DNA of 64,000 nucleotides from Mesomycoplasma flocculare ATCC 27399. GTDB lineage: Bacteria; Bacillota_I; Bacilli_A; Mycoplasmatales; Metamycoplasmataceae. The DNA lies in assembly GCF_000815065.1 (NCBI RefSeq), contig NZ_CP007585.1, positions 558,001 through 622,000 of the forward strand. The letters are read 5' to 3'. The notes beneath the pieces are model-generated. The model was not told where the DNA came from. It searched no databases and saw only the letters and a program-made list of their open reading frames with translations. This document shows, one piece after another, positions 1-9,569 of this stretch; within the stretch, counting starts at the first letter, position 1, and each line of letters opens with the position of its first letter. The position numbers and the translations under genes are program-made.

Positions 1-38
1 AATTTAAACTAAATAAATAAATAAAAATTTTAGTTTTT

Positions 39-818
39 TTAGTTTTTTAGCGCGTGGGCTTGTTGTGGACTTAAATCACGTAATTCGGCTACCTGATTAA
101 GTGTTTTAAGTCCTAAAAGCGCTTTTAGAGTGGCTCTTACCACGTTAATTTTTGTTCGTGAACCATAAGTTTTTGTATAAATATCAGTATATCCTGCAAG
201 CTCAACAACGGCGCGCACAGTATTGGAGGCAACAATCCCCTTACCTCTTGGCGCTGGTTTTATCAGAATTTTTGATGCTGAATATTTTGCGCTAATTTCG
301 TGAGGGACAGTGGATCTGCGATAAATAGGCACACTTACAAGTCGGTTTTGTGCGTCTTTTATTGCTTTGCGGATCGAGTCTTGAACTTCATTCGCCTTGC
401 CATGACCAAAACCGACTTTACCTTTTTTATTCCCAACAACAGCAAAAGCGCTAAAAGAAAAACGACGGCCACCTTTTACAACTTTTGTAACTCGCGCAAT
501 TGAAACTACCCTATCTTCGAATTCAGGTTTGAAATTTTTGTCTTTATTTTTTTGCCTTTGTGGCCGAGGTCGTTGGGTTCGTTTTTGCTCTTTTGAAGAT
601 TCAAAATGCTCTTGATTTACTTTTATTTTTTTAATAAGGGCTCCGGATTCGTTTTTTATTTCTGTTGGGATTTGCCCCGTTAGTTTTGTGTTAGTGTTTT
701 TAGTTAAAATATTAAGATCAATAGTGTTTGAATTCTCGGTTATTCCAACTATTGCGTCTTGTTTTATATTAGATTTCTGCTCACTTTTTGCTAGGTTTTT
801 TTCAAGATTATTATCCAT
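39..818 (-). CDS. rpsE: 30S ribosomal protein S5
   Basis: S5 lies at the back of the small subunit and takes part in decoding fidelity. The 259-residue product is much longer than the usual 165 or so. The conserved part begins near residue 99 ([20 protein letters not shown], then [10 protein letters not shown]). Residues 1-98 are a Gln/Lys/Asn-rich extension of low complexity. It is the last complete gene of the operon in the window, and starts 1 bp after the rplR stop. Family assignment is certain; the role of the extension is unknown. Confidence 0.97.
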   Translation of the reverse strand: MDNNLEKNLAKSEQKSNIKQDAIVGITENSNTIDLNILTKNTNTKLTGQIPTEIKNESGALIKKIKVNQEHFESSKEQKRTQRPRPQRQKNKDKNFKPEFEDRVVSIARVTKVVKGGRRFSFSAFAVVGNKKGKVGFGHGKANEVQDSIRKAIKDAQNRLVSVPIYRRSTVPHEISAKYSASKILIKPAPRGKGIVASNTVRAVVELAGYTDIYTKTYGSRTKINVVRATLKALLGLKTLNQVAELRDLSPQQAHALKN

Positions 819-819
819 T

Positions 820-1185
820 CTAGAATTTTACTCCTTGTATTCTTAGTGCATCGGCAAAGGCTTTGACACGGCCATGGTAAATATAACCGCTACGATCAAA
901 AACAAAATCAGTCTTTTCTAATTGTTTTTCTTTGATTTTTTTATATAATTCAGGGGCTAAACCTGCTGCTGCTTTAATATTTCCGCTGTATTTATCAGTT
1001 TTATTTAACGTTGAGACCGAAATTAGTACTTGATTTTTTCAAGGATCAAAAATATAAGCATAAAAATGACGCAAAGATTTATAAACACCGATGCGATATT
1101 TTTGTTTATCCTCGCGGTTTTTTACTAACTTATTTAAAATGCGGACATGTTTTACTTTTCGATAAAAATTACGTGATTTTTGCAT
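820..1185 (-). CDS. rplR: 50S ribosomal protein L18
   Basis: L18 binds 5S rRNA together with L5. Reading UGA as Trp in FDPWKNQVL gives an unbroken 121-residue protein of normal length. It begins [10 protein letters not shown] and ends in the typical [18 protein letters not shown]. It lies between rplF and rpsE, as in other bacteria. Start and stop were read directly from the minus strand. Confidence 0.96.
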
Positions 1186-1187
1186 AA

Positions 1188-1727
1188 CTATTTTGAAGCT
1201 TTTTTCCCTTCTTTTAGTTTCAGAATTTCATCAGCATAGGAAATTCCTTTTCCAGAATAAGCATTTGGTTTGCGCACCTGGCGGATTTGAGCAGCAAATT
1301 GCCCGACTTTTTGTTTATCAATCCCTTTAATTTGAATTGTTGTTGGATTCGGTATTAAAACATCAAGTTCTTCAGGCACTTTAATTTCAACAGGATGAGA
1401 ATAGCCAACTAAAAGCTCAATTATGTTGGTTTTTAATGTTGCCTTATATCCAACACCTTTAATTTTTAACTCCTTTTGAAAACCTTTAGAAACCCCGACT
1501 AACATCGCAGATAAATGCGAATTTGTTGTGCCATGAAGTTGTTTTACTTGTTTTATATCCGAATTTCTTGTAGTTTTTAATGTTTGGTTCTCCGCAAAAA
1601 TCGCAATTTGCGGAGAAAATTGTCTTTCTAAAATACCTAAAGGCCCCTTAATTTTTACATTTGAGCCGTTAATTTCGACAAAAACTTGCTGAGGAATTAC
1701 TAATAAACGGTTACCAACACGTGACAT
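1188..1727 (-). CDS. rplF: 50S ribosomal protein L6
   Basis: L6 sits near the factor-binding site of the large subunit. The 179 residues match the family's normal length. The ORF starts MSRVGNRLLVIP and carries the conserved GVGYKA segment in the middle, and IRKPNAYSGKGI-like sequence (VRKPNAYSGKGISYADE) near the end. It sits between rpsH and rplR; the downstream rplR ATG is 2 bp away. Confidence 0.97.
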   Translation of the reverse strand: MSRVGNRLLVIPQQVFVEINGSNVKIKGPLGILERQFSPQIAIFAENQTLKTTRNSDIKQVKQLHGTTNSHLSAMLVGVSKGFQKELKIKGVGYKATLKTNIIELLVGYSHPVEIKVPEELDVLIPNPTTIQIKGIDKQKVGQFAAQIRQVRKPNAYSGKGISYADEILKLKEGKKASK

Positions 1728-1738
1728 TTAAATTTACC

Positions 1739-2134
1739 TTACCAAATATAGGCGATAATTTCACCACCTATATTTTCCTTTCTTGCTTGCGAATCTGTTA
1801 GTATTCCTTTTGAAGTTGAAAGAATTGCAATCCCAAAACCTGATTGGACAAAAGGAATTTTACTTGCTGGAGTATAAACTCGCAATGAAGGTTTTGAAAT
1901 ACGCTTAAGTCCAGAGATTGTTGAAAGATTTCCTTTATATTTAAGCTCGACAGTAATTGTTTTTTTTAGTTCTCCTTGAACTTGAAAGTCTTTAATATAA
2001 CCAGCTTTTTTAATAATTTCGATTATTTTTTGTTTTGTTTTTGAATGCTGAAATGATACTTGTTTGTGTTTTCTGATTGTTGCATTCCGAATTCGGGTGA
2101 GCATATCAGCAATTGGATCTGTAATAAAAGCCAT
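1739..2134 (-). CDS. rpsH: 30S ribosomal protein S8
   Basis: S8 binds the central domain of 16S rRNA. I chose the ATG at 2134 ([18 protein letters not shown]) because this is the family's standard N-terminus; the frame is open further upstream but only through the end of rpsN. This gives 131 residues, the usual length, ending in the typical GGEIIAYIW. The gene follows rpsN by 5 bp. Confidence 0.96.
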   Translation of the reverse strand: MAFITDPIADMLTRIRNATIRKHKQVSFQHSKTKQKIIEIIKKAGYIKDFQVQGELKKTITVELKYKGNLSTISGLKRISKPSLRVYTPASKIPFVQSGFGIAILSTSKGILTDSQARKENIGGEIIAYIW

Positions 2135-2139
2135 AATTT

Positions 2140-2325
2140 CTACCAACTCGCTTTCTTTATTCCTGGGATTCTTCCTTGATGTGCTAATGTTCGAAAACAA
2201 ATCCGACAAATTCTAAATTTCCGCAACACTGAATGTGATCTTCCGCATAATTGACAACGAGTATAAGCACGAACTTTAAATTTTGGGACTCTGTTTGCTT
2301 TTACTTTTCACGACATTTTTGCCAT
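2140..2325 (-). CDS. rpsN: 30S ribosomal protein S14, zinc-binding type
   Basis: This 61-residue S14 has the two CxxC pairs of the zinc-ribbon (C+) form: CQLC near residue 24 and CRIC near residue 39. The start MAKMSWKVKANR uses UGA for Trp, as does the final residue before TAG (KKASW). A standard-code search therefore misses the gene. It sits between rplE and rpsH, its normal place. Confidence 0.95.
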
Positions 2326-2373
2326 AAATTTTATCCTTTTTAATTTAAAAATTGGTAGTTTTTTCGCTAAAAT

Positions 2374-2919
2374 TTAAATTTTTTTAGCAAATGGAAAACC
2401 TAATAATTCTAGTAATTTTTGGGCTTGTTGATTATTTTTAGCAGTTGTTACGATTACAACATCAAGACCGCGAATCTTGGAAATTTTATCAAAAGTTATT
2501 TCCGGAAAAACGATTGCTTCTTTAAACCCAAGTGCAAAATTACCGTTATTATCGAAAGATTTTTGTGAAAGACCGCGAAAATCGCGAATCCGCGGAATTG
2601 CAATGTGTAAAACTTTTGCAAGAAAATTCCACATTTGCTGTCGCCTTAGAGTAACTTTGCCGCCCATCGGCATTCCTTGACGCAATTTTCAGGTTGCCAA
2701 TGATTTTTTAGCAGTTGTTTTATACGGTTTTTGCCCAGTTATTTTTCTTAGATCATCAAGAACGGACTCGATTGCTTTGGCATTACTAACTTGGTCTCCT
2801 GCTGTCATATTCACAACAACTTTAGTAATTTTGGGTACTTGCGATACTGATTTGAAATTAAAATGTGCTTTTAACTCTTTAAAAACGGATTCTTTATAAT
2901 GCTGTTCAAGTTTTGTCAT
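2374..2919 (-). CDS. rplE: 50S ribosomal protein L5
   Basis: L5 binds 5S rRNA and contacts the P-site tRNA. The 181-residue frame crosses one UGA Trp codon at about 2688 (KSLATWKLRQG), which would split it under the standard code. Conserved pieces include [22 protein letters not shown] and [18 protein letters not shown] at 2922 lies directly upstream of the ATG at 2919. I prefer the ATG, because the GTG overlaps the last base of the rplX stop. Confidence 0.95.
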
Positions 2920-2921
2920 CA

Positions 2922-3245
2922 CTAAATTGCCTTTCCCGTTTTTTTGGCAATTCGAATTTTATTGCCATTTTCGAATTTAAAACCAACACGAGTCGGGATT
3001 GCTGGTTTATCTTTTGTAGCTTTTTTTGCAACTAGCGCCAATTTTGAAAATAAAATTGGGGCATCAAAATTAACAATTTCACCGGTTGTATTTTTATTTG
3101 AAGGTTTTTTATGTTTGGTTTTTGTATTAATACCTTTGACAATTGCAGATTTTTTAGAAGGGATTATTTCTAAAACGGAAGATACCTTGCCTTTATCATC
3201 TCCTGATAACACTAAAACTGTATCATTTTTACGGATTTTTGCCAT
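2922..3245 (-). CDS. rplX: 50S ribosomal protein L24
   Basis: L24 is an early assembly protein with a KOW motif, visible as [20 protein letters not shown] at the N-terminus. The 107 residues are of ordinary length for the family. The gene lies between rplN and rplE with 2-3 bp spacings, so all three are probably cotranscribed. Confidence 0.96.
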   Translation of the reverse strand: MAKIRKNDTVLVLSGDDKGKVSSVLEIIPSKKSAIVKGINTKTKHKKPSNKNTTGEIVNFDAPILFSKLALVAKKATKDKPAIPTRVGFKFENGNKIRIAKKTGKAI

Positions 3246-3248
3246 AAT

Positions 3249-3617
3249 TTATAATACCTCCTGAGCAAGTGATGCAATTTTTAAATACCCTTTTTCCCGA
3301 ATTTCTCGGGCAATTGGCCCAAAAACCCTTGTTCCTCGGGGTGTTCCATCTTCTTTTATAATCACAACCGCATTATCATCGAATTTAATATGCCCCCCAT
3401 TTTTCCGCCGTAATCCGTAAGTTGTTCTAACAATTAGCGCTTTAACTACTTGACCTTCTTTTAAAATTCCGTTAGGGATTGCCTTTTTTACAGAAACTAC
3501 AACAATATCGCCAATATTTGAAGTTTTTTTTACCGAACCACCTAAATTTCGAATTACCCCAACAATTTTTGCTCCAGAATTATCAGCGACATTAAGACGC
3601 GAAAGTTCTTGAACCAT
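3249..3617 (-). CDS. rplN: 50S ribosomal protein L14
   Basis: L14 is at the subunit interface. The start at 3617 ([17 protein letters not shown]) gives 122 residues, the universal length. Eleven open codons upstream belong to the 3' end of rpsQ and were not included. The C-terminus [23 protein letters not shown] is typical. Confidence 0.97.
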   Translation of the reverse strand: MVQELSRLNVADNSGAKIVGVIRNLGGSVKKTSNIGDIVVVSVKKAIPNGILKEGQVVKALIVRTTYGLRRKNGGHIKFDDNAVVIIKEDGTPRGTRVFGPIAREIREKGYLKIASLAQEVL

Positions 3618-3618
3618 T

Positions 3619-3906
3619 TTAGATTTCTCCTTTTTTTTGCAAAACTTCAACTAATCGAAAATGTTTGGTTTTTGAAATTGGACGACATTCGGTTATTTTC
3701 ACAAAATCACCAACTTTAGCAAGTCCGTTTTTATCATAGGTTGCAAATTTCTTTGTTTTGCGGAACCTTTTAGCATAAATTTTGTGTTTATAAGCTGTTT
3801 CTACTGCGACCATAATGGTTTTGTCGCCCACGCGTATAACCTTGCCTTGTAAACTTTTACGGAGATTACGAGTTTGCGATTTTTTTAATAAATTTACATT
3901 ATTCAT
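3619..3906 (-). CDS. rpsQ: 30S ribosomal protein S17
   Basis: S17 binds the 5' domain of 16S rRNA. The 95-residue product has the family core [20 protein letters not shown], the [16 protein letters not shown] loop, and the [20 protein letters not shown] block. The start at 3906 (MNNVNLLKK) overlaps the 3' end of rpmC by 8 bp, which suggests translational coupling. Confidence 0.95.
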   Translation of the reverse strand: MNNVNLLKKSQTRNLRKSLQGKVIRVGDKTIMVAVETAYKHKIYAKRFRKTKKFATYDKNGLAKVGDFVKITECRPISKTKHFRLVEVLQKKGEI

Positions 3907-4264
3907 TCTGAGCACTCATTTCTACGGGTTTTGCTATTTTGTTTTGGATTTTTGGAGCTAAAAGTGGTTTTATATGTGATCTAAAATGGGATTTTAATGA
4001 TTTTGGTTTATGCGAAAGGATAAATTTTTTAGCTTTTTTTTGTTTTTTTGTTAATTTTTTTGGTTTGGGATTTTCTTGAAGATTTTTTTGGGAGATTATC
4101 GTTAAAATACGGGCGATTATTTTCCGAATTTGCGCAATTTTATGACTTTGTTCTAAATTTGAACTCTGATTTTTAAAACGTAAAGTAAACAATTCTGAAC
4201 GATATTCAAGAAGCAATGAATTTAATTCGCTTGATGATTTTTTTAAAAGTTCTTTAAATTCCAT
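3899..4264 (-). CDS. rpmC: 50S ribosomal protein L29, C-terminally extended
   Basis: L29 lies at the polypeptide exit tunnel. Residues 1-62 or so are the family core (MEFKELLKKSSSELNSLLLE, then FTLRFKNQSSNLEQSHKIAQIRKIIARI). The 121-residue total is nearly double the usual 65-70. The extra C-terminal part is very rich in Lys (KPKKLTKKQKKAKKF) and could contact rRNA. Extended L29 tails are known in mollicutes; the function of this one is inferred only from its charge. Confidence 0.93.
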   Translation of the reverse strand: MEFKELLKKSSSELNSLLLEYRSELFTLRFKNQSSNLEQSHKIAQIRKIIARILTIISQKNLQENPKPKKLTKKQKKAKKFILSHKPKSLKSHFRSHIKPLLAPKIQNKIAKPVEMSAQNE

Positions 4265-4271
4265 GATTTTC

Positions 4272-4682
4272 CTAAACTGTTGTTACTATTTTTCATTTAA
4301 GCGGTAATTTATGCCCCCCCAGTCGCAGGGCATCGCGGGCAATTTCGTCTTTTACCCCTTTAACCTCAAATAACATCGTATTTCGTTTTACAACCGCAAC
4401 TCAACGGTCAATCGAACCTTTTCCCGAACCCATTCTAACACCTATCGGTTTTGAAGTTAGTGACAAATGCGGAAAAATTCTAATAATAACTTGACCTTCC
4501 CGTCCCATTCTTCTGGTAATTGCAACCCTTGCAGCTTCAATTTGGGCAGCTGATACTCAAGCAGAACCTACCGCCTGAAGCCCATATTCGCCAAAAGAAA
4601 CGAAATTACCTGAATGAGCATCACGTTTATCGTGATAAAGACGGAATGTTTTGCGGTGCTTTGTTTTCTTTGGTTGCAACAT
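4272..4682 (-). CDS. rplP: 50S ribosomal protein L16
   Basis: L16 organises the A-site region of the 50S subunit. The frame begins [19 protein letters not shown] and runs 136 residues through two UGA Trp codons ([17 protein letters not shown] and SIDRWVAVVKRN). It is split under the standard code. The conserved GRMGSGKG-like loop is present as [13 protein letters not shown]. Length and operon position (rpsC-rplP-rpmC) are normal. Confidence 0.95.
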
Positions 4683-4684
4683 TT

Positions 4685-5368
4685 TTATCTCCTTTTATCA
4701 CCTTTAGCAATAGTTTCAATATCAATTTTCTGTCTTAGTTCGCCAAGCGAGACTCAAACTTTAACCCCGAGAATTCCGTAGGTTGTTTTAGCAATCGCAG
4801 TAGCATATTCTACATTTTGTCGTAAAGTGTGTAATTTCATCTCGCCTTCGGCATAACCTTCAGAGCGAGCCATTTCAACTCCGTTAAGTCGTCCAGATAC
4901 AAGCGTTTTTACGCCTTTTGCTCCGGCTTTTAGCGCAGTTCTAATTGCAAATTTTTGCGCAATTCGGTAAGATTTTCTTTGTTCTAGTTTTTCCGCGATT
5001 GCTTCTGCCATCAATTTTGCATTCAATTCTGGATTTTGAATTTCAAGAGCATCAACATTTAAAATTATTTTCTTGTTTTTTAATGTTCTTTTTAATTTTT
5101 CAATAATTTTTTTGAGATTTTCGCCAGAAGCACCAAGAAATGAACCTAATTTTGCTGTATAAACTAAAACGGTAATTGCATTATTCCGATCACGTCGAAT
5201 CACAGTGTTCCCAATTTGATATTCCCGAGTTAATTTTTCAAAAAAGCGATGAATCTTGACATCTTCTAATAAATTTGCCGCAAATTTATTCTTATTTGCA
5301 TACCAAATTGCATTATGTGATTTTGTAATTCCGTAGCGAAAGCCATTTGGATTGACCTTTTGCCCCAT
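4685..5368 (-). CDS. rpsC: 30S ribosomal protein S3
   Basis: S3 forms part of the mRNA entry channel. It has an N-terminal KH domain (around [20 protein letters not shown]) and the C-terminal S3 domain ([24 protein letters not shown]). A UGA codes Trp near the end ([13 protein letters not shown]), and the true stop is TAA at 4685-4687, giving 227 residues. The first base of its stop region lies 3 bp before rplP, and its ATG overlaps the rplV stop by 1 bp. Confidence 0.96.
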
Positions 5369-5889
5369 TATTTTCCTCCTTTTTCGGGTTCAAAACTCGT
5401 CTTTGTGGCATCATTTTCAGTAATAAGATCCGTTAAATCAGTTTTTTTGTTGGTCATATGGTCTTGTTTTTTTTCACTTTCTTGTACTTTTATAATGTTT
5501 TTGTTCTCATATAGGCGTGTTTTTTCATTATTTTTTTCGTTTTCGGACACAAGAACTACTTTAAAATGGGAAGTTCGCTTCAGTATTTGGCTAGCCGACC
5601 CTTTTGCTCGCGGACGAAAGCGTTTTAAAGTCGGCCCTTCGTTAACAATTGCAGCTTTTATGCTTAGATTAGAATGCTCAAGTCCATGGTTATTAATTGC
5701 ATTGGCAACAGCAGAATTAATCAATTTAGCAAAGATTGGCGCAGCTTTTTTTCTGGTATGGGCAAGAATTGCGAGTGCATCTGAGACTTTTTTACCTTTT
5801 AGCAAAACCGCAACAAGTCGTGCTTTTGAAGCTGAAATTCGCTGCGTTTTTAATGATGCAATCGCAAAATTATGGTTAGTTAAATTCAT
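5368..5889 (-). CDS. rplV: 50S ribosomal protein L22, C-terminally extended
   Basis: L22 lines the exit tunnel. The core (about residues 1-115) contains the [21 protein letters not shown] region and the [24 protein letters not shown]-terminal block, given here in two overlapping parts. It is followed by about 58 extra residues rich in Glu, Lys and Asn. The total is 173 residues against about 110 in most bacteria. The tail has no recognised motif. Confidence 0.94.
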   Translation of the reverse strand: MNLTNHNFAIASLKTQRISASKARLVAVLLKGKKVSDALAILAHTRKKAAPIFAKLINSAVANAINNHGLEHSNLSIKAAIVNEGPTLKRFRPRAKGSASQILKRTSHFKVVLVSENEKNNEKTRLYENKNIIKVQESEKKQDHMTNKKTDLTDLITENDATKTSFEPEKGGK

Positions 5890-5901
5890 TTATAATTCCC
5901 T

Positions 5902-6174
5902 TTATTTTTTTGCCTTGTCTTTTCCATGACCATAATAAGTTCTTGTTGGCGAAAACTCACCTAACTTATGTCCAACCATATCATCGGTGATATAGACTTC
6001 GTTGAAAATTTTGCCGTTGTGAACTAAAAATGTTAGTCCGACAAACTGGGGGAAAATTGTTGAACGTCGCGACCAGGTTTTAATTGGTTTTCGCGAATTT
6101 TTTGCAATTGCTTCATCGACTTTTTTTAGTAAATAATCATCAGCAAAAGGGCCTTTTTTTAGTGAACGAGCCAT
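5902..6174 (-). CDS. rpsS: 30S ribosomal protein S19
   Basis: S19 is in the head of the 30S subunit. The 90 residues are typical: [20 protein letters not shown] at the start, [20 protein letters not shown] in the middle, [16 protein letters not shown] near the end. Its ATG overlaps the rplB stop in a TAATG arrangement. Confidence 0.97.
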   Translation of the reverse strand: MARSLKKGPFADDYLLKKVDEAIAKNSRKPIKTWSRRSTIFPQFVGLTFLVHNGKIFNEVYITDDMVGHKLGEFSPTRTYYGHGKDKAKK

Positions 6175-7022
6175 TATTTTTTAGTTTCCTTTCTTGAACG
6201 AATTATCAGTTTAGTTGAAGCTTTTTTCGGATTTCTAGTTTTAATTCCTAATGCTTTTTTACCTCAAGGAGTCAAAGGCGATTTTCTTCCAATTGGTTGT
6301 TTTCCTTCCCCGCCACCATGAGGGTGATCGTTAGGGTTCATAACCGATCCTCGCACAGTTGGTCTTATGCCTTTATGACGATTTCTACCCGCTTTTCCAA
6401 TATTAACAAGGGAACTTTCCTCATTTCCAACAACCCCAATTGTAGCTCGGCAAGTCGCTAAAATTCGCCGATATTCTCCAGATTTTAACTTGATAACTAC
6501 ATATTTTCCACCCTCATCGCGCCCTTGAATTTGGGCCCAAGTTCCCGCAGAACGAATAAGTTGACCGCCATGCCCCGGATGAAGTTCAATATTATGAACA
6601 AAAGTTCCTTCAGGAATATTTAAAAGCGGGAGAGAATTACCCACTAGAATATCAGAATTAGGGCCAGAACTTATTTTTTGTCCCACTTTAAGATTTTTTG
6701 GGGCCAAAATATAACGTTTCTCGCCATCTATATAAGAAATTAGTGCAATATTTGCGGAACGATTGGGATCATATTCTATTGTCTTTACAATTCCAGGAAT
6801 ATTATCCTTGTTTCGTTTAAAATCAATTAAACGGTATTTTCTCTTGTGTCTGCCGCCTTGATGACGAACAGTAATTTTTCCTTGGGAATTCCGCCCTGAG
6901 TGTTTTTTAAGAATTACAAGAAGTGACTTTTCGGGTTTATTAGTACTTAAATTTGCGCCAAAATCAAGTGAAGACATATGACGGCGACCATTTGTTACTG
7001 GTTTATAATATTTAAGAGCCAT
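6174..7022 (-). CDS. rplB: 50S ribosomal protein L2
   Basis: L2 is needed for subunit association and peptidyl transfer. The 282-residue frame includes one UGA Trp (KSPLTPWGKKALG) and ends in the Lys/Arg-rich tail IRSRKETKK. The conserved [20 protein letters not shown] and [18 protein letters not shown] blocks carry the functionally important His region. It overlaps rplW (TAATG) and rpsS. Confidence 0.97.
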
Positions 7023-7513
7023 TAATTTGCATCTCCCTTATCTTGATTTTCAGCGGTTTTTTCTATTTTTTCTGTTGTAAGATTTTCTGATGCTTTTTCG
7101 TGTTTTTTTGCAAGTTTTTGGGCGATTTCCTGGTTTTTAACATCTAATTCAGCTTTTTTTTGCTCTATTTTTGCCATCGTTTCATTGTTGTTTTCGCTAT
7201 TTTGGTTAAAGTTATCAACTTGGGGGCTTTCTTCATCAAAAAGATTGATTGTATAACCTGGTTTTAATTTTACAAGTGCTTTTTTATATTTAGTTGTAAA
7301 ACCTTTTGATTTTCCGAGTTTTTTTTCTTTTTTTGGAACAGTAAAAATATTAACCTTATCAACTTTGACATTAAAAATATATTCAACTGCTTTTTTCGTC
7401 TCCGAACGATTTGTTTTTGGACTAACCTTAAAAGAATAAACCGAGGCTGACATTAACTGATAGGATTTTTCTGTTAAAATTGGGCCCTTTATAATTTCAT
7501 TTACATTATTCAT
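7022..7513 (-). CDS. rplW: 50S ribosomal protein L23, C-terminally extended
   Basis: L23 sits at the tunnel exit and docks trigger factor and SRP. Residues 1-95 are the family core ([43 protein letters not shown]). Residues 96-163 form a Glu/Lys/Gln-rich, probably helical tail not present in most bacteria. L23 extensions are also known in other mycoplasmas. The position between rplD and rplB is standard. Confidence 0.94.
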   Translation of the reverse strand: MNNVNEIIKGPILTEKSYQLMSASVYSFKVSPKTNRSETKKAVEYIFNVKVDKVNIFTVPKKEKKLGKSKGFTTKYKKALVKLKPGYTINLFDEESPQVDNFNQNSENNNETMAKIEQKKAELDVKNQEIAQKLAKKHEKASENLTTEKIEKTAENQDKGDAN

Positions 7514-7516
7514 TTT

Positions 7517-8161
7517 TTAAATCCTTTTTTCAAGATTTGCTATTTCATTTTTTGAAATAACTAGCAAATCAGTTTTAATTAGCGATTCAATTGTTATTGA
7601 ATTAGGTTTTACTAGCTCAACATTTGGTAAATTTCTTGCTGATAAAAATAAATTAGAATCACTGGAGGCAATCAAAATATGACGAAGATGAACAATATTA
7701 AATGTTTTTAAATGTTGAACTAGCAATTTTGTTGAAATTTTATCTTGAGAAAAATCACTGACAAGAATTTGCTTGTTTTGAGCAAGCTGAGACAATGCAG
7801 AAGCAAAAGCAATTTTCTTAACTTTCTTATTAACTTTTAAATTGTAATTTCTTTGAATAGTTGGCCCAAAAGCACGTCCTCCACCAACAAAAATTGGCGA
7901 ACGTCTTGAACCGGCTCGTGCTTTTCCGGTTGATTTTTGTTTTCATGGTTTTTTCCCTGTTCCGGAAACCTCAGCGCGATTTTTTACCTTATGATTTGCA
8001 AATCTTTTTGTTGATCTTTCAGATAAAATTGAATCAAAAATCGCCTGAAAATATAGATCTTTTTTTTCAAATAACGATTCTGGAAGATCCTCATTTGCAT
8101 TAAATTTTACCAGGTTTTCATATTTTTTTGTCTGAATTATAATTTCTGAATTTTTATTCAT
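7517..8161 (-). CDS. rplD: 50S ribosomal protein L4
   Basis: L4 lines the exit tunnel, and in some bacteria represses its own operon by binding the S10 leader. The gene is split under the standard code by the Trp codon in [20 protein letters not shown]; read as UGA=Trp it gives 214 residues of normal length. The conserved [14 protein letters not shown] segment follows. Its start overlaps the rplC 3' end by 8 bp and has an AGGAG ribosome-binding site inside rplC. Confidence 0.95.
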
Positions 8162-8855
8162 TATTTAACTCCTGATTATTAGAATTAAAACTAATTTCAA
8201 AAAGACTAACTGGGGTTTTTGCTTTTGGTTTTTTTGTTGCAGTTTTTATTATTAAAAAAGATTTCTTTGGCCCTGGAACTGATCCTTTTAATATTAATAA
8301 GTTATTTTCTTTATCCACTTTAATAATTTCAAGTGATTGTTTTGTAACACGAGAGCAGCCTAAATGTCCTGGCATTGTCATTCCTTTGACAACTTTATTT
8401 CCTGAAATATCTCCAAGCGATCCGGTTTGGCGGATTGGCTTAGAGCCTCCGCCTCCACCATGAGATCTTGGCCCAATTGCTTGATTGTGTCGCTTGATTG
8501 TCCCAGCAAATCCTTTTCCCTTTGATGTGCCAATTACATCAACAAATTCACCAGCACTAAAAATTGAAACATCGACAACTTGTCCTAATTTGAAACCTTG
8601 TAGATTGCGAAATTCGCGAATAAATTTTTTAGGTTTAGTATTTGCTTTCGCAAAATGACCAATTTCTGGCTTTAAAAAACGTGATTCTTTTTTATCAAAA
8701 GCACTAAGTTGGACCGCATTATAATTATTTTTTTCTTTAGTAATGATTTTAGTTACAATATTTTCTGGAACTTCGATTATGCTAGCAGGAATAGCAACAC
8801 CATCTGTTGTAAAAAGTTGGCTCATCCCTATCTTTTTTCCTAGAATTCCTTTCAT
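8154..8855 (-). CDS. rplC: 50S ribosomal protein L3
   Basis: L3 is an early 50S assembly protein near the peptidyl transferase centre. It begins [19 protein letters not shown]. It contains [20 protein letters not shown] and the G-rich [20 protein letters not shown]-like block (here [11 protein letters not shown]). At 233 residues it is slightly longer than average because of a C-terminal tail. Confidence 0.97.
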   Translation of the reverse strand: MKGILGKKIGMSQLFTTDGVAIPASIIEVPENIVTKIITKEKNNYNAVQLSAFDKKESRFLKPEIGHFAKANTKPKKFIREFRNLQGFKLGQVVDVSIFSAGEFVDVIGTSKGKGFAGTIKRHNQAIGPRSHGGGGGSKPIRQTGSLGDISGNKVVKGMTMPGHLGCSRVTKQSLEIIKVDKENNLLILKGSVPGPKKSFLIIKTATKKPKAKTPVSLFEISFNSNNQELNNE

Positions 8856-8856
8856 T

Positions 8857-9177
8857 TTAACTTACCTCAATTTCTAATCATACGCCGGCTGGAAGTTGTG
8901 ATCTTGAGATTTTTTCAGTTACGGCTTTTTGATTTGCTGGTGATAATTTTAATATTACAAGTCTTTTATGTGTCCGACTTTCAAATTGTTCACGAGATTT
9001 TTTATTAATATGAACTGATCTTAGAATTGTATAAATCGATCTTGAAGTCGGAAGTGGTACAGGGCCTCGGGTTTCAACATTTAATTCACGCGCTAAAAGC
9101 ACGATTTTTTTAGCGGCCGCGTCAATTTGTCGATGATCAAATGCTTTTAGTTTAATTTTAATGGATGTTTTACTCAT
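8857..9177 (-). CDS. rpsJ: 30S ribosomal protein S10
   Basis: S10 is a 30S head protein and first gene of the operon. The core matches the family ([48 protein letters not shown]-like [15 protein letters not shown]). The last Trp of PAGVWLEIEVS is encoded by UGA; the true stop at 8857-8859 gives 106 residues. An AGGAG in the leader lies about 18 nt from the ATG, longer than ideal, so either the spacing is unusual or another site is used. Confidence 0.95.
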
Positions 9178-9237
9178 AAAAATTTAAGTGAGTTGCTCCT
9201 TGTTCATAAATTTTGAACGGACTCCACATAAAAACCA

Positions 9238-9266
9238 ATACACGATAACAACTCTCTCTCGTGTAT
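9238..9266 (-). promoter_or_regulatory. Stem-loop in the S10 operon leader
   Basis: A perfect 8-bp inverted repeat (ATACACGA at 9238-9245, TCGTGTAT at 9259-9266) with a 13-nt loop lies in the leader between the promoter-like box and rpsJ. There is no T-run after it on the transcribed strand, so it is not a simple terminator. A role in autoregulation by a ribosomal protein is inference. Confidence 0.5.
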
Positions 9267-9307
9267 CGCAACCTTATGCTTCAAAATCCCTTTGGCGATA
9301 AATTGGA

Positions 9308-9313
9308 ATTATA
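9308..9313 (-). promoter_or_regulatory. -10 box for the S10-spc operon
   Basis: TATAAT on the minus strand, 131 bp upstream of the rpsJ start codon. This is the only perfect -10 hexamer between rpsJ and the divergent gene at 9570. It would give a leader of about 120 nt containing the stem-loop at 9238-9266. No convincing -35 box is visible, which is usual in mycoplasmas. Confidence 0.6.
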
Positions 9314-9569
9314 CAGAAAAATTTAATAATTTTTTTTATTTTTTTATTTTTTTATTAAATGCAAAAAAAATGTAATAAAAAAATAAAAAAGGGTGAAAGG
9401 GTGTAATAATAACTTTTTTCAAATAAAAGCGCCATAAAAACTTATGACAATGTAGGAAACAATAAACAAAAACATGCAGTTTTTACTTATTTTACGCAGT
9501 TTATAAAAATTTGTCTTAAAATTAGCAAAACAACTCTAAAAAGGTATTTTTTATTCAAAAAGGAGGAAA
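9314..9569. other. Divergent intergenic region, AT-rich
   Basis: This stretch separates the S10 operon from the divergent gene at 9570. It is made of A and T runs. I see no RNA gene or ORF of note. A strong ribosome-binding site (AAAGGAGG) lies at its right end, just before the ATG at 9570. The promoter for that gene is not clear. Confidence 0.5.

Noticed and set aside
1-38. Start of rplO (L15) after rpsE
   Set aside because: The 38 bases left of rpsE contain no start codon or ribosome-binding site for a following gene, so nothing can be claimed from the window.
2920-2922. GTG as the start of rplE
   Set aside because: An ATG follows directly and gives the normal N-terminus; the GTG also shares a base with the rplX stop.
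9178-9206. Seven-codon ORF MNKEQLT in the S10 leader
   Set aside because: Its own ribosome-binding site is too far away and no coding signal can be seen in so few codons. It is mentioned only in the leader finding.
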